DNA of 32,403 nucleotides, from contig JAIYDW010000204.1 of the NCBI GenBank assembly GCA_027487315.1, positions 1 through 32,403 on the forward strand, in the 5' to 3' direction. The notes under the pieces are model-generated. The model had not been told where the DNA came from. It saw only the letters and a list, made by a program, of their open reading frames with translations, and did not search any database. Origin of the DNA: Verrucomicrobiaceae bacterium. Lineage in GTDB: Bacteria; Verrucomicrobiota; Verrucomicrobiia; Verrucomicrobiales; Verrucomicrobiaceae. The position numbers were made by a program, and so were the translations under genes. Shown piece by piece: positions 21,203-30,482 of this stretch; position 1 is the stretch's first letter, and each line of letters starts with the position of its first letter.

Positions 21203-24001
21203 GTGCGCCGCACTTTCACCATCTCACTCATCGCCCTCTCATCAGCGGCTTCTCCAGCCGCCGACGATCTGGCGTTTTTTGAGACCAAGGTGCGCCCCCT
21301 GCTGGTCAAACACTGCTACGAATGCCACTCCCAGGAATCCGGCAAACAAAAAGGTGGCCTCCTCCTGGACCGCAAAGAAGGCTGGACCAAAGGCGGTGAC
21401 GCAGGCCCCGCCCTGGTTCCAGGTCAGCCCGCAAAAAGCCTGCTCATCCACAGCATCCGCTACGAGGACGAGGACCTGCAAATGCCCCCCAAGTCCAAGC
21501 TCCCCCCCGAAGCCATCCAAATCCTCGAACAATGGATCGCCATGGGCGCCCCAGACCCCCGCATCGAGTCCCTCGCCTCCGCCATCTCAAAGAAGACCAT
21601 CGATTTCACCGCTGCCCGCCAAAGCTGGGCCTTCCGCCCCCTGCAAAAAGCCACTCCGCCCGCCATCAAACAGTCAGACTGGCCGCGCAACGATCTCGAC
21701 GCCTTCATCCTCGCCGAACTCGAAGCGGAGAACCTCAAACCCGCGCCCGACGCCGACCGCATCACCCTCCTGCGCCGCCTCAGCTACGATCTCACCGGCC
21801 TGCCACCCTCGCCTGACCTGTCCGAAACCTCCGACCCGTCCGCCTATGTGGACCATCTCCTCAGCAGCCCCCAGTTCGGCGAAAAATGGGGCCGCTACTG
21901 GCTCGACCTCGCCCGCTACGCCGACTCCAACGGCGGCGACCGCAACTACACCTTCTACCAAGCCTGGCGTTACCGGAATTACGTCATCGACGCCTTCAAC
22001 CGCGACAAACCCTACTACGACTTCATTCGCGAGCAGCTCGCCGGCGACCTCCTACCCGCCTCCACTCCCCACCAGCGGCGCGACCAAATGATCGCCTCCA
22101 CCTTCCTCGCCCTCGGCCCCAAAATGCTCACCGAGCGTGACAAAGAAAAACTCCATCTCGACACCGTCGACGAGCAGATTGACACCATCGGCCGCGCCTT
22201 CCTCGGCCTCACCATCGGCTGCGCCCGCTGCCACGATCACAAATTCGATCCCTTCAGCCAACAGGACTACTACGCCATGGCCGGCTTCTTCCGCTCCACC
22301 GAAGTCGTCATGGGCACCCGCAACGGCTGCGTCAACGTCGCCAGTTGGGTCGAGCAGGCTCTGCCTCAGCCAGAGCCTGCCATGAGCGAACTCACCAGCA
22401 AAGTCCAGCGCCTCGAACTCGCCATGCGCCTCAAAGTCGAACGCGACTTCATGAAAAAAGTCGGCGGCAAAATGTCCCTCGAAAAGCTGCCCCTCGCCGG
22501 CGTCATCTACGACGAAGCCGACGCCGAGCTCATCGGCGACTGGAAACAATCCAACCTCTCCAAAAACCGCTTCGGCGATCACTACATCCACGACGACAGA
22601 CGCCAAAAGGGCGAGAAACAAGCCATCTTCCGCGGCAGCCTCCCCGAAACCGGCATCTACGAAGTACGCCTCGCCTATCCCGCCAAAGCCAATTGCGACA
22701 AACAAGTTCCCATCACCGTCGAAGCCTTCGATGGCACCCACGAAGTCCTCTTTGACCAGACCCGGAAGCCCGCCATCGGCGGCTTGTTCGAACCCATCGG
22801 CCGCTTCCACTTCGAAAAAGGCGGCCGCGCCAACATCATCATCCGCACCGCCGGCACCAGCGACTACATCATTGTCGACGCCGTCCAGTTCATCTCAGAA
22901 CGCGACATCGAACGCGAAGCCACCGCCCTCGCCATGGCCAACGGCACTCGCAGTGGCGACCCGCTGCTCACCATGCAAAGCGAGGACCTCGAAAAGGAAC
23001 TCAACAAACAAATCAACGCCCTCAAAGACGCCGAACTCGCCATGGCCCCCCGCGATGCCCGCGACGCCGGCGACATCCACCTCCGCGTCCGTGGCGAGGT
23101 GAACCAACTCGGCCCCAAAGTCCCGCGCAGCTTCCCCAGCGTCCTCCACACCGGCCCCGCGCCCGCCATCCCCGCCGGCTCCAGCGGCCGCCTCCAACTC
23201 GCCGACTGGATCACCAGCCCAAACAACGCCCTACTCGACCGCGTCATCGTCAACCGCCTCTGGGCCCAACTCTTCGGCCGCGGCCTCGTCAGCACCGTCG
23301 ACAACTTCGGCGCTCAGGGTGAGAAACCCACCCATCCCGCTCTGCTCGACCACCTCGCCGCAAAATTCCGCGCCAGCGGTGGCTCGATCAAAGCCCTCAT
23401 CCGCGAGATCGTCCTCAGCCGCACCTACCAACTCGCCGCCGAAGCCACCTCCCCCCGAACCCTCGCCGACCCCGAAAACCGCCTCTTCAGCCGCCGCTCC
23501 TATCGCCGCCTCACCGCCGAGGAAATCCGCGATAGCCTCCTGTTCCTCACCGGCGACCTCAAACTCGAACAAGCCTCCGCCACCGCGCTCACCTACGGCG
23601 AAGACCTCGACAAACCCATGTCCTTCGACACCGAATCGCGCCGCAGCATCTACCTCCCCGTCGCCCGCAACAACCTCGCCCCCGAACTCGAAATCTTCGA
23701 CGCCGCCAACCCCGAGATGGTCTCCGGCGACCGCCCCCTCACCACCGTCCCCACCCAGGCCCTCTACCTGCTCAACAGCACCTCCCTGCAAAAACACGCC
23801 GCCACCCTCGCCCAGCAAGCCTACGCCCGACCTGACGCCGTCACTTGGCTGCACCAAACCATCCTCGGCCAGTCCCCCAGTCCCACCGCCGCCCAACGCG
23901 CCAACGCCTTCATCACCTCCTCCCCCGACGATCGCGAAAAAGCCCTCGCCGACCTCGCCCACGTCCTCCTCGCCTCCACCGAGTTCCTCTTCTTGGAGTA
24001 A
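21203..24001 (+). CDS. Planctomycete-cytochrome C / DUF1549 / DUF1553 protein
   Basis: A 932-residue exported protein (944 if read from an upstream TTG at 21167; the GTG at 21203 gives the clean signal peptide RRTFTISLIALSSAASPAA). The N-terminal PSCyt1 domain has the haem motif CYECH (~38-42) and the later MPPKSKLP segment supplying the likely Met ligand. DUF1549 follows (~140-375) with GRYWLDLARYADSNGGDRNY and the second CxxCH in IGCARCHDHKFDPFSQQDYY. An insert at ~440-570 (GDWKQSNLSKNRFGDHYIHD to DYIIVDAVQFI) resembles a golvesin-type carbohydrate-binding beta-sandwich. DUF1553 closes the protein (~650-930: RLQLADWITSPNNALLDRV, FGRGLVSTVDNFG). The domain order is standard for Verrucomicrobiota and Planctomycetes. 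It likely attaches electron transfer to extracellular glycan handling; this is inferred. Confidence 0.93.
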   Translation: MRRTFTISLIALSSAASPAADDLAFFETKVRPLLVKHCYECHSQESGKQKGGLLLDRKEGWTKGGDAGPALVPGQPAKSLLIHSIRYEDEDLQMPPKSKLPPEAIQILEQWIAMGAPDPRIESLASAISKKTIDFTAARQSWAFRPLQKATPPAIKQSDWPRNDLDAFILAELEAENLKPAPDADRITLLRRLSYDLTGLPPSPDLSETSDPSAYVDHLLSSPQFGEKWGRYWLDLARYADSNGGDRNYTFYQAWRYRNYVIDAFNRDKPYYDFIREQLAGDLLPASTPHQRRDQMIASTFLALGPKMLTERDKEKLHLDTVDEQIDTIGRAFLGLTIGCARCHDHKFDPFSQQDYYAMAGFFRSTEVVMGTRNGCVNVASWVEQALPQPEPAMSELTSKVQRLELAMRLKVERDFMKKVGGKMSLEKLPLAGVIYDEADAELIGDWKQSNLSKNRFGDHYIHDDRRQKGEKQAIFRGSLPETGIYEVRLAYPAKANCDKQVPITVEAFDGTHEVLFDQTRKPAIGGLFEPIGRFHFEKGGRANIIIRTAGTSDYIIVDAVQFISERDIEREATALAMANGTRSGDPLLTMQSEDLEKELNKQINALKDAELAMAPRDARDAGDIHLRVRGEVNQLGPKVPRSFPSVLHTGPAPAIPAGSSGRLQLADWITSPNNALLDRVIVNRLWAQLFGRGLVSTVDNFGAQGEKPTHPALLDHLAAKFRASGGSIKALIREIVLSRTYQLAAEATSPRTLADPENRLFSRRSYRRLTAEEIRDSLLFLTGDLKLEQASATALTYGEDLDKPMSFDTESRRSIYLPVARNNLAPELEIFDAANPEMVSGDRPLTTVPTQALYLLNSTSLQKHAATLAQQAYARPDAVTWLHQTILGQSPSPTAAQRANAFITSSPDDREKALADLAHVLLASTEFLFLE

Positions 24002-24176
24002 TAATCCTAGAAACGGAAATGGAAAGGGATGAAGATGGCGTCGTGCTTGGTTCCGCAAGGCTTCCCGGTTCGCAGCGGTTGCATCGATAAAGTGATGCCA
24101 CCCGAGAAGCGGGAAGCCTTGTGGGGCCAATGACGACGGCAGATTCGCCCTCGGCCATTTCCGTTTTTAGGATAAT
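24001..24176. repeat. 176-bp near-palindromic element between DUF1553 and HEPN genes
   Basis: The left arm, 24001-24022, pairs with 24155-24176 at 20 of 22 positions (core AAACGGAAATGG/CCATTTCCGTTT). Inside, CAAGGCTTCCCG (24056-24067) pairs with GGGAAGCCTTG, and GCATC with GATGC around a short loop. It begins on the last base of the DUF1553 stop codon and ends 4 bp from the HEPN stop, filling the convergent gap exactly. It may act as a two-way terminator or be a mobile palindrome of the same architecture as 19421-19603. Confidence 0.75.
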
Positions 24177-24179
24177 GCC

Positions 24180-24566
24180 TCAAACTCGAAGCCCGAGGCT
24201 TGCCCGCGCTTCCTTACGGACCATCTGGGCGGCTTTGAGTGCCTTCTTAAAATCATGCGCGGTGGCTTCGTGGCCTGGATATCGGAACTCGACCGCGTGA
24301 TCACTAAGCAGCGTGACCGTCGGCAGCATGGCAGTCCACAATGGCTCCACGGGCAGCAGTAACTTCAGCAGTTTTGCCAGATCGTGCGTTTTGGGAGGCA
24401 AGATGCCGACCTCCTCCAATTTGGCTTTCAAATATTTTTCCGCTGATTGCTGACACGCAAAGCAACCATGATCGTGGAAGGTCACTTTGCGACGGCGAGA
24501 AAGGACAACCGCCAATTGGTAATCTGTCTCGGCCTTTTTGACCCACTCACGCGTGGACGGCTTCAT
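24180..24566 (-). CDS. HEPN-domain protein (toxin-side of a HEPN/MNT pair)
   Basis: A 128-residue HEPN (PF05168-type) protein. The typical first helix is [16 protein letters not shown], the second FACQQSAEKYLKAKLEEVG, followed by KTHDLAKLLKLL and LLSDHAVEFRYPG. The RYP element is typical for this subgroup; the RxxxxH ribonuclease motif of other HEPN toxins is not clear (R95 and H99 are the nearest pair), so catalytic activity is uncertain. Its start overlaps the end of the nucleotidyltransferase gene by 20 nt, as in HepT/MntA toxin-antitoxin systems, where the MNT partner adenylylates the HEPN protein. The pair lies antisense between DUF1553 and DUF1501 genes. Confidence 0.88.
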   Translation of the reverse strand: MKPSTREWVKKAETDYQLAVVLSRRRKVTFHDHGCFACQQSAEKYLKAKLEEVGILPPKTHDLAKLLKLLLPVEPLWTAMLPTVTLLSDHAVEFRYPGHEATAHDFKKALKAAQMVRKEARASLGLRV

Positions 24567-24870
24567 ACATAACTTTTCCGTTCTGGGTGATGTGCGTCAT
24601 AAACAGGTCCTTCTGCCGAACTCGCCGCTCCACCTCAGACTCGCCACGCACAAGAATATCGACTGGAAAATCAGCATCAACTGCGAGGCGCATTTTGGTG
24701 CCAATGCCACGATATGCACGTTTTGACCTCGGCATCACCACAAGCACGTCCACATCTGAATCCTCATTGGGTTTGCCATAAGCGTAAGATCCGAAAAGGA
24801 TGATCTTCAGCGGCTTGAAAGTGGCAGCGATGGCGTCGCAGTAGCGATTGATGTCGGTCATGGATACCAT
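24547..24870 (-). CDS. MNT-type minimal nucleotidyltransferase (antitoxin)
   Basis: A 107-residue polymerase-beta-fold nucleotidyltransferase. The signature [20 protein letters not shown] has GSYAYG (27-32) and the metal-binding D39 and D41, with the third Asp at FPVDILV (D71), so all catalytic residues are present. In MntA/HepT modules such proteins transfer AMP groups to a Tyr of the HEPN toxin. An ATG four codons in (24861, MTDINRY) is an alternative start. It is the first gene of the pair, overlapping the HEPN gene by 20 nt. Codon use is less C-biased than the flanking DUF genes, in line with horizontal transfer. Confidence 0.9.
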   Translation of the reverse strand: MVSMTDINRYCDAIAATFKPLKIILFGSYAYGKPNEDSDVDVLVVMPRSKRAYRGIGTKMRLAVDADFPVDILVRGESEVERRVRQKDLFMTHITQNGKVMYEAVHA

Positions 24871-25044
24871 AAGGCACAGTTAGCCGTTCCGAGACGCCTT
24901 GTTCAAGGTGATTTTGAGCGTGAAGAAAACCTGCGAAAAACATCCTCACTGGACGTTTTATGTCCAAATCCTTACCTGGGGTCGCCTTTCCTTTGCAATA
25001 GTATCCATCTCGCTCCGCGAGAAGAGCCGCACCGCTACCAAACC

Positions 25045-26484
25045 ATGAAATCGCCCTCTTCCTCTCGCCGATCGTCCGCTTCGACCAAGCTGCAGGCTCG
25101 CTTCGTAGAGCAGGTCGGATGCTACACCCGCAGACACGCCCTGCAAACCGCCGCCTGCGGCTTCGGCTCCCTGGCGCTCAATAGCATCGCCACCGCAGCG
25201 AGCTTGCCGCGCGGACTGCATCACGCACCCCGGGCGAAGCGCGTCATCTTCCTCTTCATGCACGGCGGCCCCTCCCAGGTGGACACCTTCGACTTCAAAC
25301 CGAAGCTCCAGCAGATGGACGGCCAAAAGCTGCCCTTCGCCCCCGCCAAAAACCTCGATCCCTCCTCCACCAGCCAGGCCAAACTCTTTGGCTCCCCCTG
25401 GAAGTTCCACCAATACGGCCAGTCCGGCCTCTGGGGCAGCGACCTCTTCCCCGAAGTCTCCAAACACCTCGACGACCTCTGCGTCATCCGCTCCATGCAA
25501 AGCAAAGGCCAGTCCCATGGCCAAGCCGTCTGCATGATCCACACCGGCGCCGACAACTTCGTCCGACCCTCTATCGGCTCCTGGATCAGCTACGGCCTCG
25601 GCACCGAAAACGCCGACCTGCCCGCCTTCGTCAGCATCAGCCCGCCCGCCACCCACGGCGGCCCCCGCAACTACGGCTCCGCCTTCCTCCCCGCCGCCCA
25701 CCAGGGCACCACCGTCGGCCGCGCCGGCAAACTCGGCAAGGACGCCACCTTCCGCTTCCTCGACGCCAGCGGCGACTCCCAAAGCCAGCTCCGCAAACTC
25801 GATCTCCTCCAGGCGATGAACCGCGAGCACTTCGACCGCACCCGCCACGCCCCCATCGAAGGCATGATCCAAAGCATGGAACTCGCCTTCCGCATGCAGC
25901 GCGAGGCCCCCGGCGTCATGGACATCGAAAACGAGCCCGCCCACATCAAGGCCCTCTACGGCATCGGTGATTCCGTCACCGACAACTACGGCCGCCAGTG
26001 CCTGCTCGCCCGTCGCTTCGCCGAATCCGGCGTCCGCTTCATCCAGGTCAGCACACCCAACGTCTGGGACCAGCACTCCAATCTCGTCAAAGCCCACACC
26101 GCCAATGCCGCCGCCGTCGACCGCCCCATCGCCGGCCTGCTCGCCGACCTGAAACAACGCGGCCTGCTCGAGGACACCCTCGTCGTCTGGGGCGGCGAGT
26201 TCGGCCGCACTCCCATCGTTCAAGGCGCCAACGGTCGCGACCACAACCCTCAGGGCTTCACCATGTGGCTCGCCGGTGGCGGCGTGAAGCCAGGCTTCGC
26301 CTACGGCGAAACTGACGAATTCGGCTACTACGCCGTCAAGGATAAGGTCCACATGCACGACCTCCACGCCACCATCCTCCACCTCCTCGGCATCGACCAC
26401 CTCCGCCTCACATACCGCTACGCCGGTCGCGATTTCCGCCTCACCGATGTCTATGGCGAAGTAGTGAACGGAATCATGGCGTAG
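25045..26484 (+). CDS. DUF1501 domain protein, Tat-like signal
   Basis: A 479-residue DUF1501 protein. A Tat-like leader is set about 28 residues in: [20 protein letters not shown]. The family core opens with [20 protein letters not shown] (residues 66-85), and later landmarks are [49 protein letters not shown] and [19 protein letters not shown]. The fold belongs to the alkaline-phosphatase/sulfatase superfamily but the family has no proven reaction. DUF1501 and DUF1553 proteins are normally adjacent; here the HEPN/MNT pair and a 176-bp palindrome lie between them. The region upstream (24871-25044) should carry the promoters of this gene and of the MNT gene. Confidence 0.94.
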   Translation: MKSPSSSRRSSASTKLQARFVEQVGCYTRRHALQTAACGFGSLALNSIATAASLPRGLHHAPRAKRVIFLFMHGGPSQVDTFDFKPKLQQMDGQKLPFAPAKNLDPSSTSQAKLFGSPWKFHQYGQSGLWGSDLFPEVSKHLDDLCVIRSMQSKGQSHGQAVCMIHTGADNFVRPSIGSWISYGLGTENADLPAFVSISPPATHGGPRNYGSAFLPAAHQGTTVGRAGKLGKDATFRFLDASGDSQSQLRKLDLLQAMNREHFDRTRHAPIEGMIQSMELAFRMQREAPGVMDIENEPAHIKALYGIGDSVTDNYGRQCLLARRFAESGVRFIQVSTPNVWDQHSNLVKAHTANAAAVDRPIAGLLADLKQRGLLEDTLVVWGGEFGRTPIVQGANGRDHNPQGFTMWLAGGGVKPGFAYGETDEFGYYAVKDKVHMHDLHATILHLLGIDHLRLTYRYAGRDFRLTDVYGEVVNGIMA

Positions 26485-26566
26485 CTTCGACTACCAACTA
26501 AGGCACCGGAATCAAAAGCCTGCCGAATCCATCGCAACATGCCGAGGCAAACCTCGTTCAAGGCAA

Positions 26567-28024
26567 ATGCTTCGCCTCCTTTGCTGCCTTCTTCTCGCCG
26601 TGACGTGCCACGCCGCGCCGCCAAACATCGTCTGGATCATCGCCGATGACATGTCGCCAGACACCGCCGCCTACGGCCTCGCTCAAGTCAAAACCCCGCA
26701 CCTCGACCGCCTCGCCGCCGAGGGCCGCCGCTACACCCGCGCCTACTCCACCGCCCCCGTTTGCAGTTCCTCCCGCTCGGCCTTCATCCTCGGCTGCTAC
26801 CAAACCACCACCGGCCTGCATCCGCACGACACCGAAAACCCACAGCCCCTGCCCGCCCCCTACAAACCCCTTCCCACCCTCCTCCGCGAAGCCGGCTGGT
26901 TCGTCACCAACGCCGCCGCTCCGGGCACCATTCGCAGCGGCAAAAAAATCACCAAGGGCAAAACCCACTACAACTTCATCCACGACCCCAAGCAACTCTT
27001 CGACGGCGACGACTGGCGCAAGCGCAACCCAAACCAACCCTTCTTCGCGCAGTTCCAAATCACCGAACCCCATCGCCCCTTCCCCATCCCCGACTCCTTC
27101 GACGAATCCGCACTCGCCGCCATCCAGCTGCCCGCAAACTACCCCGATCACCCCCTCATCCGCCGCGACTGGTACGCCTATCAGCGCAGCGTCGAAGTCG
27201 TCGACCAACGTGTCGGTGCCATCCTCGATCAACTCCAAGCCGAAGGCGTACTCGACAACACCCTCGTCATCTTCTTCGCCGATCACGGCCGACCCATGCC
27301 CTGGGGCAAGCAATGGCTCAGCGTCGAAGGCCTCCAAGTCCCCCTGATCATCCGCGGACCCAAAATCGACCCCAATCACGTCGAAGACCGCCTCGTCAGC
27401 CTCATCGACCTCGCCCCCTCCGCTCTCCAACTCGCCGGACTCCCCATCCCCGACTGGATGCAGGGCAAACCCATCCTCTCCGGCGACTTCCCCACCCGCA
27501 ATGAACTCTTCGCCGCACGCGATCGCTGCGGCGATGCCATGGACCGCATCCGCGCCGTCATAACCCCGGACCACTGGTTCGTCCGCCATTTTCATCCCGG
27601 GCAGTCGCGCCTCAACTGGTCCAGCTACAAAGAAGATCAATACCCAGGCATGCCCCTGCTGCGCGAACTCCAACGCGAAGGCAAACTCGCCGCCTTCCCC
27701 GCCCAGTGGCTCGCCCCCACCCGGCCCGCCACCGAACTCTTCAACCTCAAAACCGATCCCCAAGGCCTCCACGCCATCACCGATCTCCAAGCCACCGCCG
27801 ACTTCACCGCCCGTCTCAACACCTGGATCATCGAAACCCAGGACCAAGGCACCTCAGGCGATCCCGCCACCGAACCACCCATCACCGAAATCCAAAAAGC
27901 CAAACGCGCCGACTACCAACGCAACTGGAAAAAACGCCTCAACAACCCCGAACCCACCAACCCCGAAAAACTCGCCTGGTGGCTCAAAAGTTACCACCTC
28001 GACCAAAACACGGCGGTCCCGTGA
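26567..28024 (+). CDS. Secreted sulfatase (N-sulfoglucosamine sulfohydrolase-like)
   Basis: A 485-residue S1-type sulfatase with signal peptide MLRLLCCLLLAVTCHA. Metal ligands start in NIVWIIADDMSPD (D27, D28). The active-site motif is VCSSSRSAFILG: C66 is the residue converted to formylglycine and R70 follows at the right distance, but the usual Pro of CxPxR is Ser. ITEPHRPFPIPD and FFADHGRPMPWGK carry the remaining His/Asp metal and substrate ligands. The layout resembles heparan N-sulfatase-like (SGSH, S1_8) enzymes. It would remove sulfate groups from a polysaccharide outside the cytoplasm. A small CGAGG/CCTCG hairpin (26543-26556) lies just before the start. It probably belongs with the acetylesterase downstream (54 bp gap). 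Confidence 0.92.
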   Translation: MLRLLCCLLLAVTCHAAPPNIVWIIADDMSPDTAAYGLAQVKTPHLDRLAAEGRRYTRAYSTAPVCSSSRSAFILGCYQTTTGLHPHDTENPQPLPAPYKPLPTLLREAGWFVTNAAAPGTIRSGKKITKGKTHYNFIHDPKQLFDGDDWRKRNPNQPFFAQFQITEPHRPFPIPDSFDESALAAIQLPANYPDHPLIRRDWYAYQRSVEVVDQRVGAILDQLQAEGVLDNTLVIFFADHGRPMPWGKQWLSVEGLQVPLIIRGPKIDPNHVEDRLVSLIDLAPSALQLAGLPIPDWMQGKPILSGDFPTRNELFAARDRCGDAMDRIRAVITPDHWFVRHFHPGQSRLNWSSYKEDQYPGMPLLRELQREGKLAAFPAQWLAPTRPATELFNLKTDPQGLHAITDLQATADFTARLNTWIIETQDQGTSGDPATEPPITEIQKAKRADYQRNWKKRLNNPEPTNPEKLAWWLKSYHLDQNTAVP

Positions 28025-28078
28025 AGTGAACTGAAAAGCAACATCCCCCACCTTCCCATCGTTTCGAACCCTCTCCCC

Positions 28079-29815
28079 ATGAAAGCCTTCCTCAGCCTCC
28101 TCCTTCTCACTCCCAGCCTGCTCCTCGCCGAATTGAGCGTGCCGCACTTCTTCAGCGACCACATGGTCCTCCAACGCGAACGCCCCGCCGCCATCTGGGG
28201 CAAAGCAACCCCGGGAACCGAAATCAAAATCACTTTCAAAGACCAGTCAGCCACCACCCAAACCGGAGCCGATGGGAAATGGCGCACCCAAATTCAAACC
28301 GGCCCCGCCGATGCCACCGGCGCCACACTCACCATCACCACCGGCCCCGACAAAATCCAAATCGCCGATGTCCTCGTCGGTGAAGTCTGGTTCGCCTCCG
28401 GCCAGTCCAACATGTTCTACACCATGAATCGCTCGCCCGAGTACGCCGGCCTCATCGCCGAGTCGAAGCACCCCGCGCTCCGCATGTTCAACGCCCCTCT
28501 CGTCACCGCCGCCGAGAATCAGGACGACATCGAAGGCACCTGGCAAACCACCAACCCTGAAACCACCCCCGGCTTCTCCGCCGTCGCCTTCTTCTTCGCC
28601 CGCAAACTGCACCTCGAACTCGGCATCCCCGTCGGCGTCATCAAGTCCGCCTGGGGTGGCAAGCCCGTCGAAACCTTCACCAGCCGCGAGGCCCTCAACA
28701 CCCTGCCCGCCACCAAAGCCCTCGTCGACGCCACCCTGAAAGACGCCGCTAGCTATGACCAAGCCAAAGCAGACACCGCTTACGCCACGAAGCTGGAGCA
28801 GTGGAAGACCACCATGGCTGCCGTCAAAGGCAAATCCCCCGAGGAACGCAAACGCCTCCCCAAAAAGCCCGACGCCCCCAAGCCCCCCTTGCTCACTGAA
28901 GGCAAACCCGGCGTGCTCTTCGCCTCCATGATCCATCCCTTCACCGGTTACACCATGCGCGGCGCGATCTGGTATCAAGGCGAAGGCAACGCCAAAGCCG
29001 GCGCCGTACCCTACGATCAAACCCTGCCTCTCATGATCAACGACTGGCGCAAACGCTGGAACGATGAATTCTCCTTTTACTACGTCCAGCTCGCCAGCTA
29101 CCACGCCCCTTCCACCGCCCCCGGAACACCCGACTCCTGGGCCCTGACCCAAGACCGCATGCGTCTCGTGCTCAACACCACACCCAAGACCGGCATGGCG
29201 ATCACCAACGACGTCGGTGAAGCCAACGACATCCATCCCAAGAACAAGAAAGACCCCGGCGAACGCCTCGCCCGCTGGGCGCTCGCCAAAGACTACGGCC
29301 AAAACCTCACCTACTCCGGTCCACTTTTCAAAACCAGCCAGACCCGGGACAAAGCCATCCGCGTGACCTTCGATCAATGCGGCACCGGCCTCAAATCCCG
29401 CGATGGTGGCCCCCTCAAACGCTTCGAAATCGCCGGCCCCGACAAAACCTGGCACTGGGCCGACGCCAAAATCGACGGCACCGACAGCGTCCTCGTCAGC
29501 AGCCCCCAAGTCCCACAACCCGCCGCCGTTCGCTACGCCTGGGCCGCCAATCCCGAAGGCGCCAACCTCGTCAACAGCGAAGACCTCCCCACCTCCGTCT
29601 TCCGCACCGATGATTGGGACGATGTTGAAATCAAAGTCGACACCACCGCCACCAAGGCCGCCGAAGAACGTCGCGCTCTTGGAGTCGAAATCCGCGCCCT
29701 CGCTGCCGAACGCGCCAAACACGATAAAAAGAGTCCCGAATACCAGGCCCTCAACAAGCAGTTTCAGGAGCTTATGACGAAGTTCAAACAAGGTGCGCTG
29801 CCAAAAAAGCCGTGA
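28079..29815 (+). CDS. Sialate O-acetylesterase family protein
   Basis: A 578-residue SASA-type (SGNH-fold) esterase with signal peptide MKAFLSLLLLTPSLLLA. The block-I catalytic Ser is in VWFASGQSNMFYTM (S110). GAIWYQGEGNAKAG is the conserved block near the oxyanion hole, and the late DIHPKNK segment supplies the catalytic Asp/His region. An N-terminal beta domain (SVPHFFSDHMVLQRERPAAI) is usual. The last 70 residues add a charged coiled-coil (RRALGVEIRALAAERAKHDK onward), not typical of the family, which may help association. Its action is removal of O-acetyl groups from sugars such as sialic acids or other acetylated glycans. Together with the sulfatase it suggests trimming of a decorated polysaccharide. 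Confidence 0.93.
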   Translation: MKAFLSLLLLTPSLLLAELSVPHFFSDHMVLQRERPAAIWGKATPGTEIKITFKDQSATTQTGADGKWRTQIQTGPADATGATLTITTGPDKIQIADVLVGEVWFASGQSNMFYTMNRSPEYAGLIAESKHPALRMFNAPLVTAAENQDDIEGTWQTTNPETTPGFSAVAFFFARKLHLELGIPVGVIKSAWGGKPVETFTSREALNTLPATKALVDATLKDAASYDQAKADTAYATKLEQWKTTMAAVKGKSPEERKRLPKKPDAPKPPLLTEGKPGVLFASMIHPFTGYTMRGAIWYQGEGNAKAGAVPYDQTLPLMINDWRKRWNDEFSFYYVQLASYHAPSTAPGTPDSWALTQDRMRLVLNTTPKTGMAITNDVGEANDIHPKNKKDPGERLARWALAKDYGQNLTYSGPLFKTSQTRDKAIRVTFDQCGTGLKSRDGGPLKRFEIAGPDKTWHWADAKIDGTDSVLVSSPQVPQPAAVRYAWAANPEGANLVNSEDLPTSVFRTDDWDDVEIKVDTTATKAAEERRALGVEIRALAAERAKHDKKSPEYQALNKQFQELMTKFKQGALPKKP

Positions 29816-29837
29816 TACAGGGACGTACACGTTCGTG

Positions 29838-30452
29838 ATGCCTGCCTGGATCGAATACTTCGCCGTCGCTGTTTGCGCCATCTCAGCAGTTCTCGCCGCT
29901 GAGGGCAAAGGCATGGACCTCTTTGGCGTCATGGTCCTCGCCCTCGTCACCGCCGTCGGAGGCGGCACCATCCGCGACCTTTGCCTCGGCGTGCACCCTC
30001 TGTTCTGGATCGCCGAACCCATGCACGTCTGGACCGCCCTCATCGCCGCCGTCGTCACCTTTGCACTCGTTCGCTTCGCTCACCTGCCCCACCGCCTCCT
30101 CGCCCTGGCCGATGCCTTCGGCCTCGCGTTGTTTGGCATCGTCGGCACCGAAAAAGCCCTCGCCCTCGGCACTCCAGGCATCGTCGCCATCCTGCTCGGC
30201 ATCGTCACCGGTGTCGCCGGAAGCATCCTGCGGGACGTCCTGCGCGGTGAAATCCCCTGGGTCTTCAAAGCCGAAGTCAACTTCTACGCCACCGCCGTTT
30301 TCGCTGGATCCCTCGTCTTCGTCCTCCTTCGCCAGTCGTTGCCTCCTTCCGAAAGCCATCGCTACATTGGCATGACCGTCATCCTGCTCATGCGCCTCGC
30401 CGCCATGCGCTGGCACTGGCGCCTCCCCACCTTTCAAAGCCGCGCGTCGTAA
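29838..30452 (+). CDS. TRIC-type cation channel/UPF0126 membrane protein
   Basis: A 204-residue integral membrane protein of the TRIC (trimeric intracellular cation channel; formerly UPF0126, YicG/YadS-like) family. Two similar halves are visible: VTAVGGGTIRDLCLGVHPLF in the first and VTGVAGSILRDVLRGEIPWV in the second, the duplicated glycine-rich motif that lines the pore. About seven hydrophobic helices are present, starting with WIEYFAVAVCAISAVLAA. The ATG at 29838 is preferred to an earlier in-frame ATG (29793) that overlaps the acetylesterase gene. Bacterial homologues conduct K+ or Na+. Link to the polysaccharide genes is only by position. Confidence 0.9.
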   Translation: MPAWIEYFAVAVCAISAVLAAEGKGMDLFGVMVLALVTAVGGGTIRDLCLGVHPLFWIAEPMHVWTALIAAVVTFALVRFAHLPHRLLALADAFGLALFGIVGTEKALALGTPGIVAILLGIVTGVAGSILRDVLRGEIPWVFKAEVNFYATAVFAGSLVFVLLRQSLPPSESHRYIGMTVILLMRLAAMRWHWRLPTFQSRAS

Positions 30453-30482
30453 CCCACACGCCGCTCCCACCTCCCTCAATCT

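Noticed and set aside
20071-21282. 403-aa plus-strand Arg/Pro/His-rich ORF
   Set aside because: Alternative frame of the DUF1552 gene with no protein-like features.
24958-26400. 480-aa minus-strand ORF over the DUF1501 gene
   Set aside because: It is the antisense shadow of a clear DUF1501 gene; its Gly/Ala/Val/Glu-rich composition results from C at third codon positions on the sense strand.
26558-27847. 429-aa minus-strand ORF over the sulfatase gene
   Set aside because: Antisense shadow of a sulfatase with intact active-site motifs.
28247-30058. 603-aa minus-strand ORF over the acetylesterase and TRIC genes
   Set aside because: Antisense to two well-supported genes, with low-complexity G/A/V/E composition and no motif.
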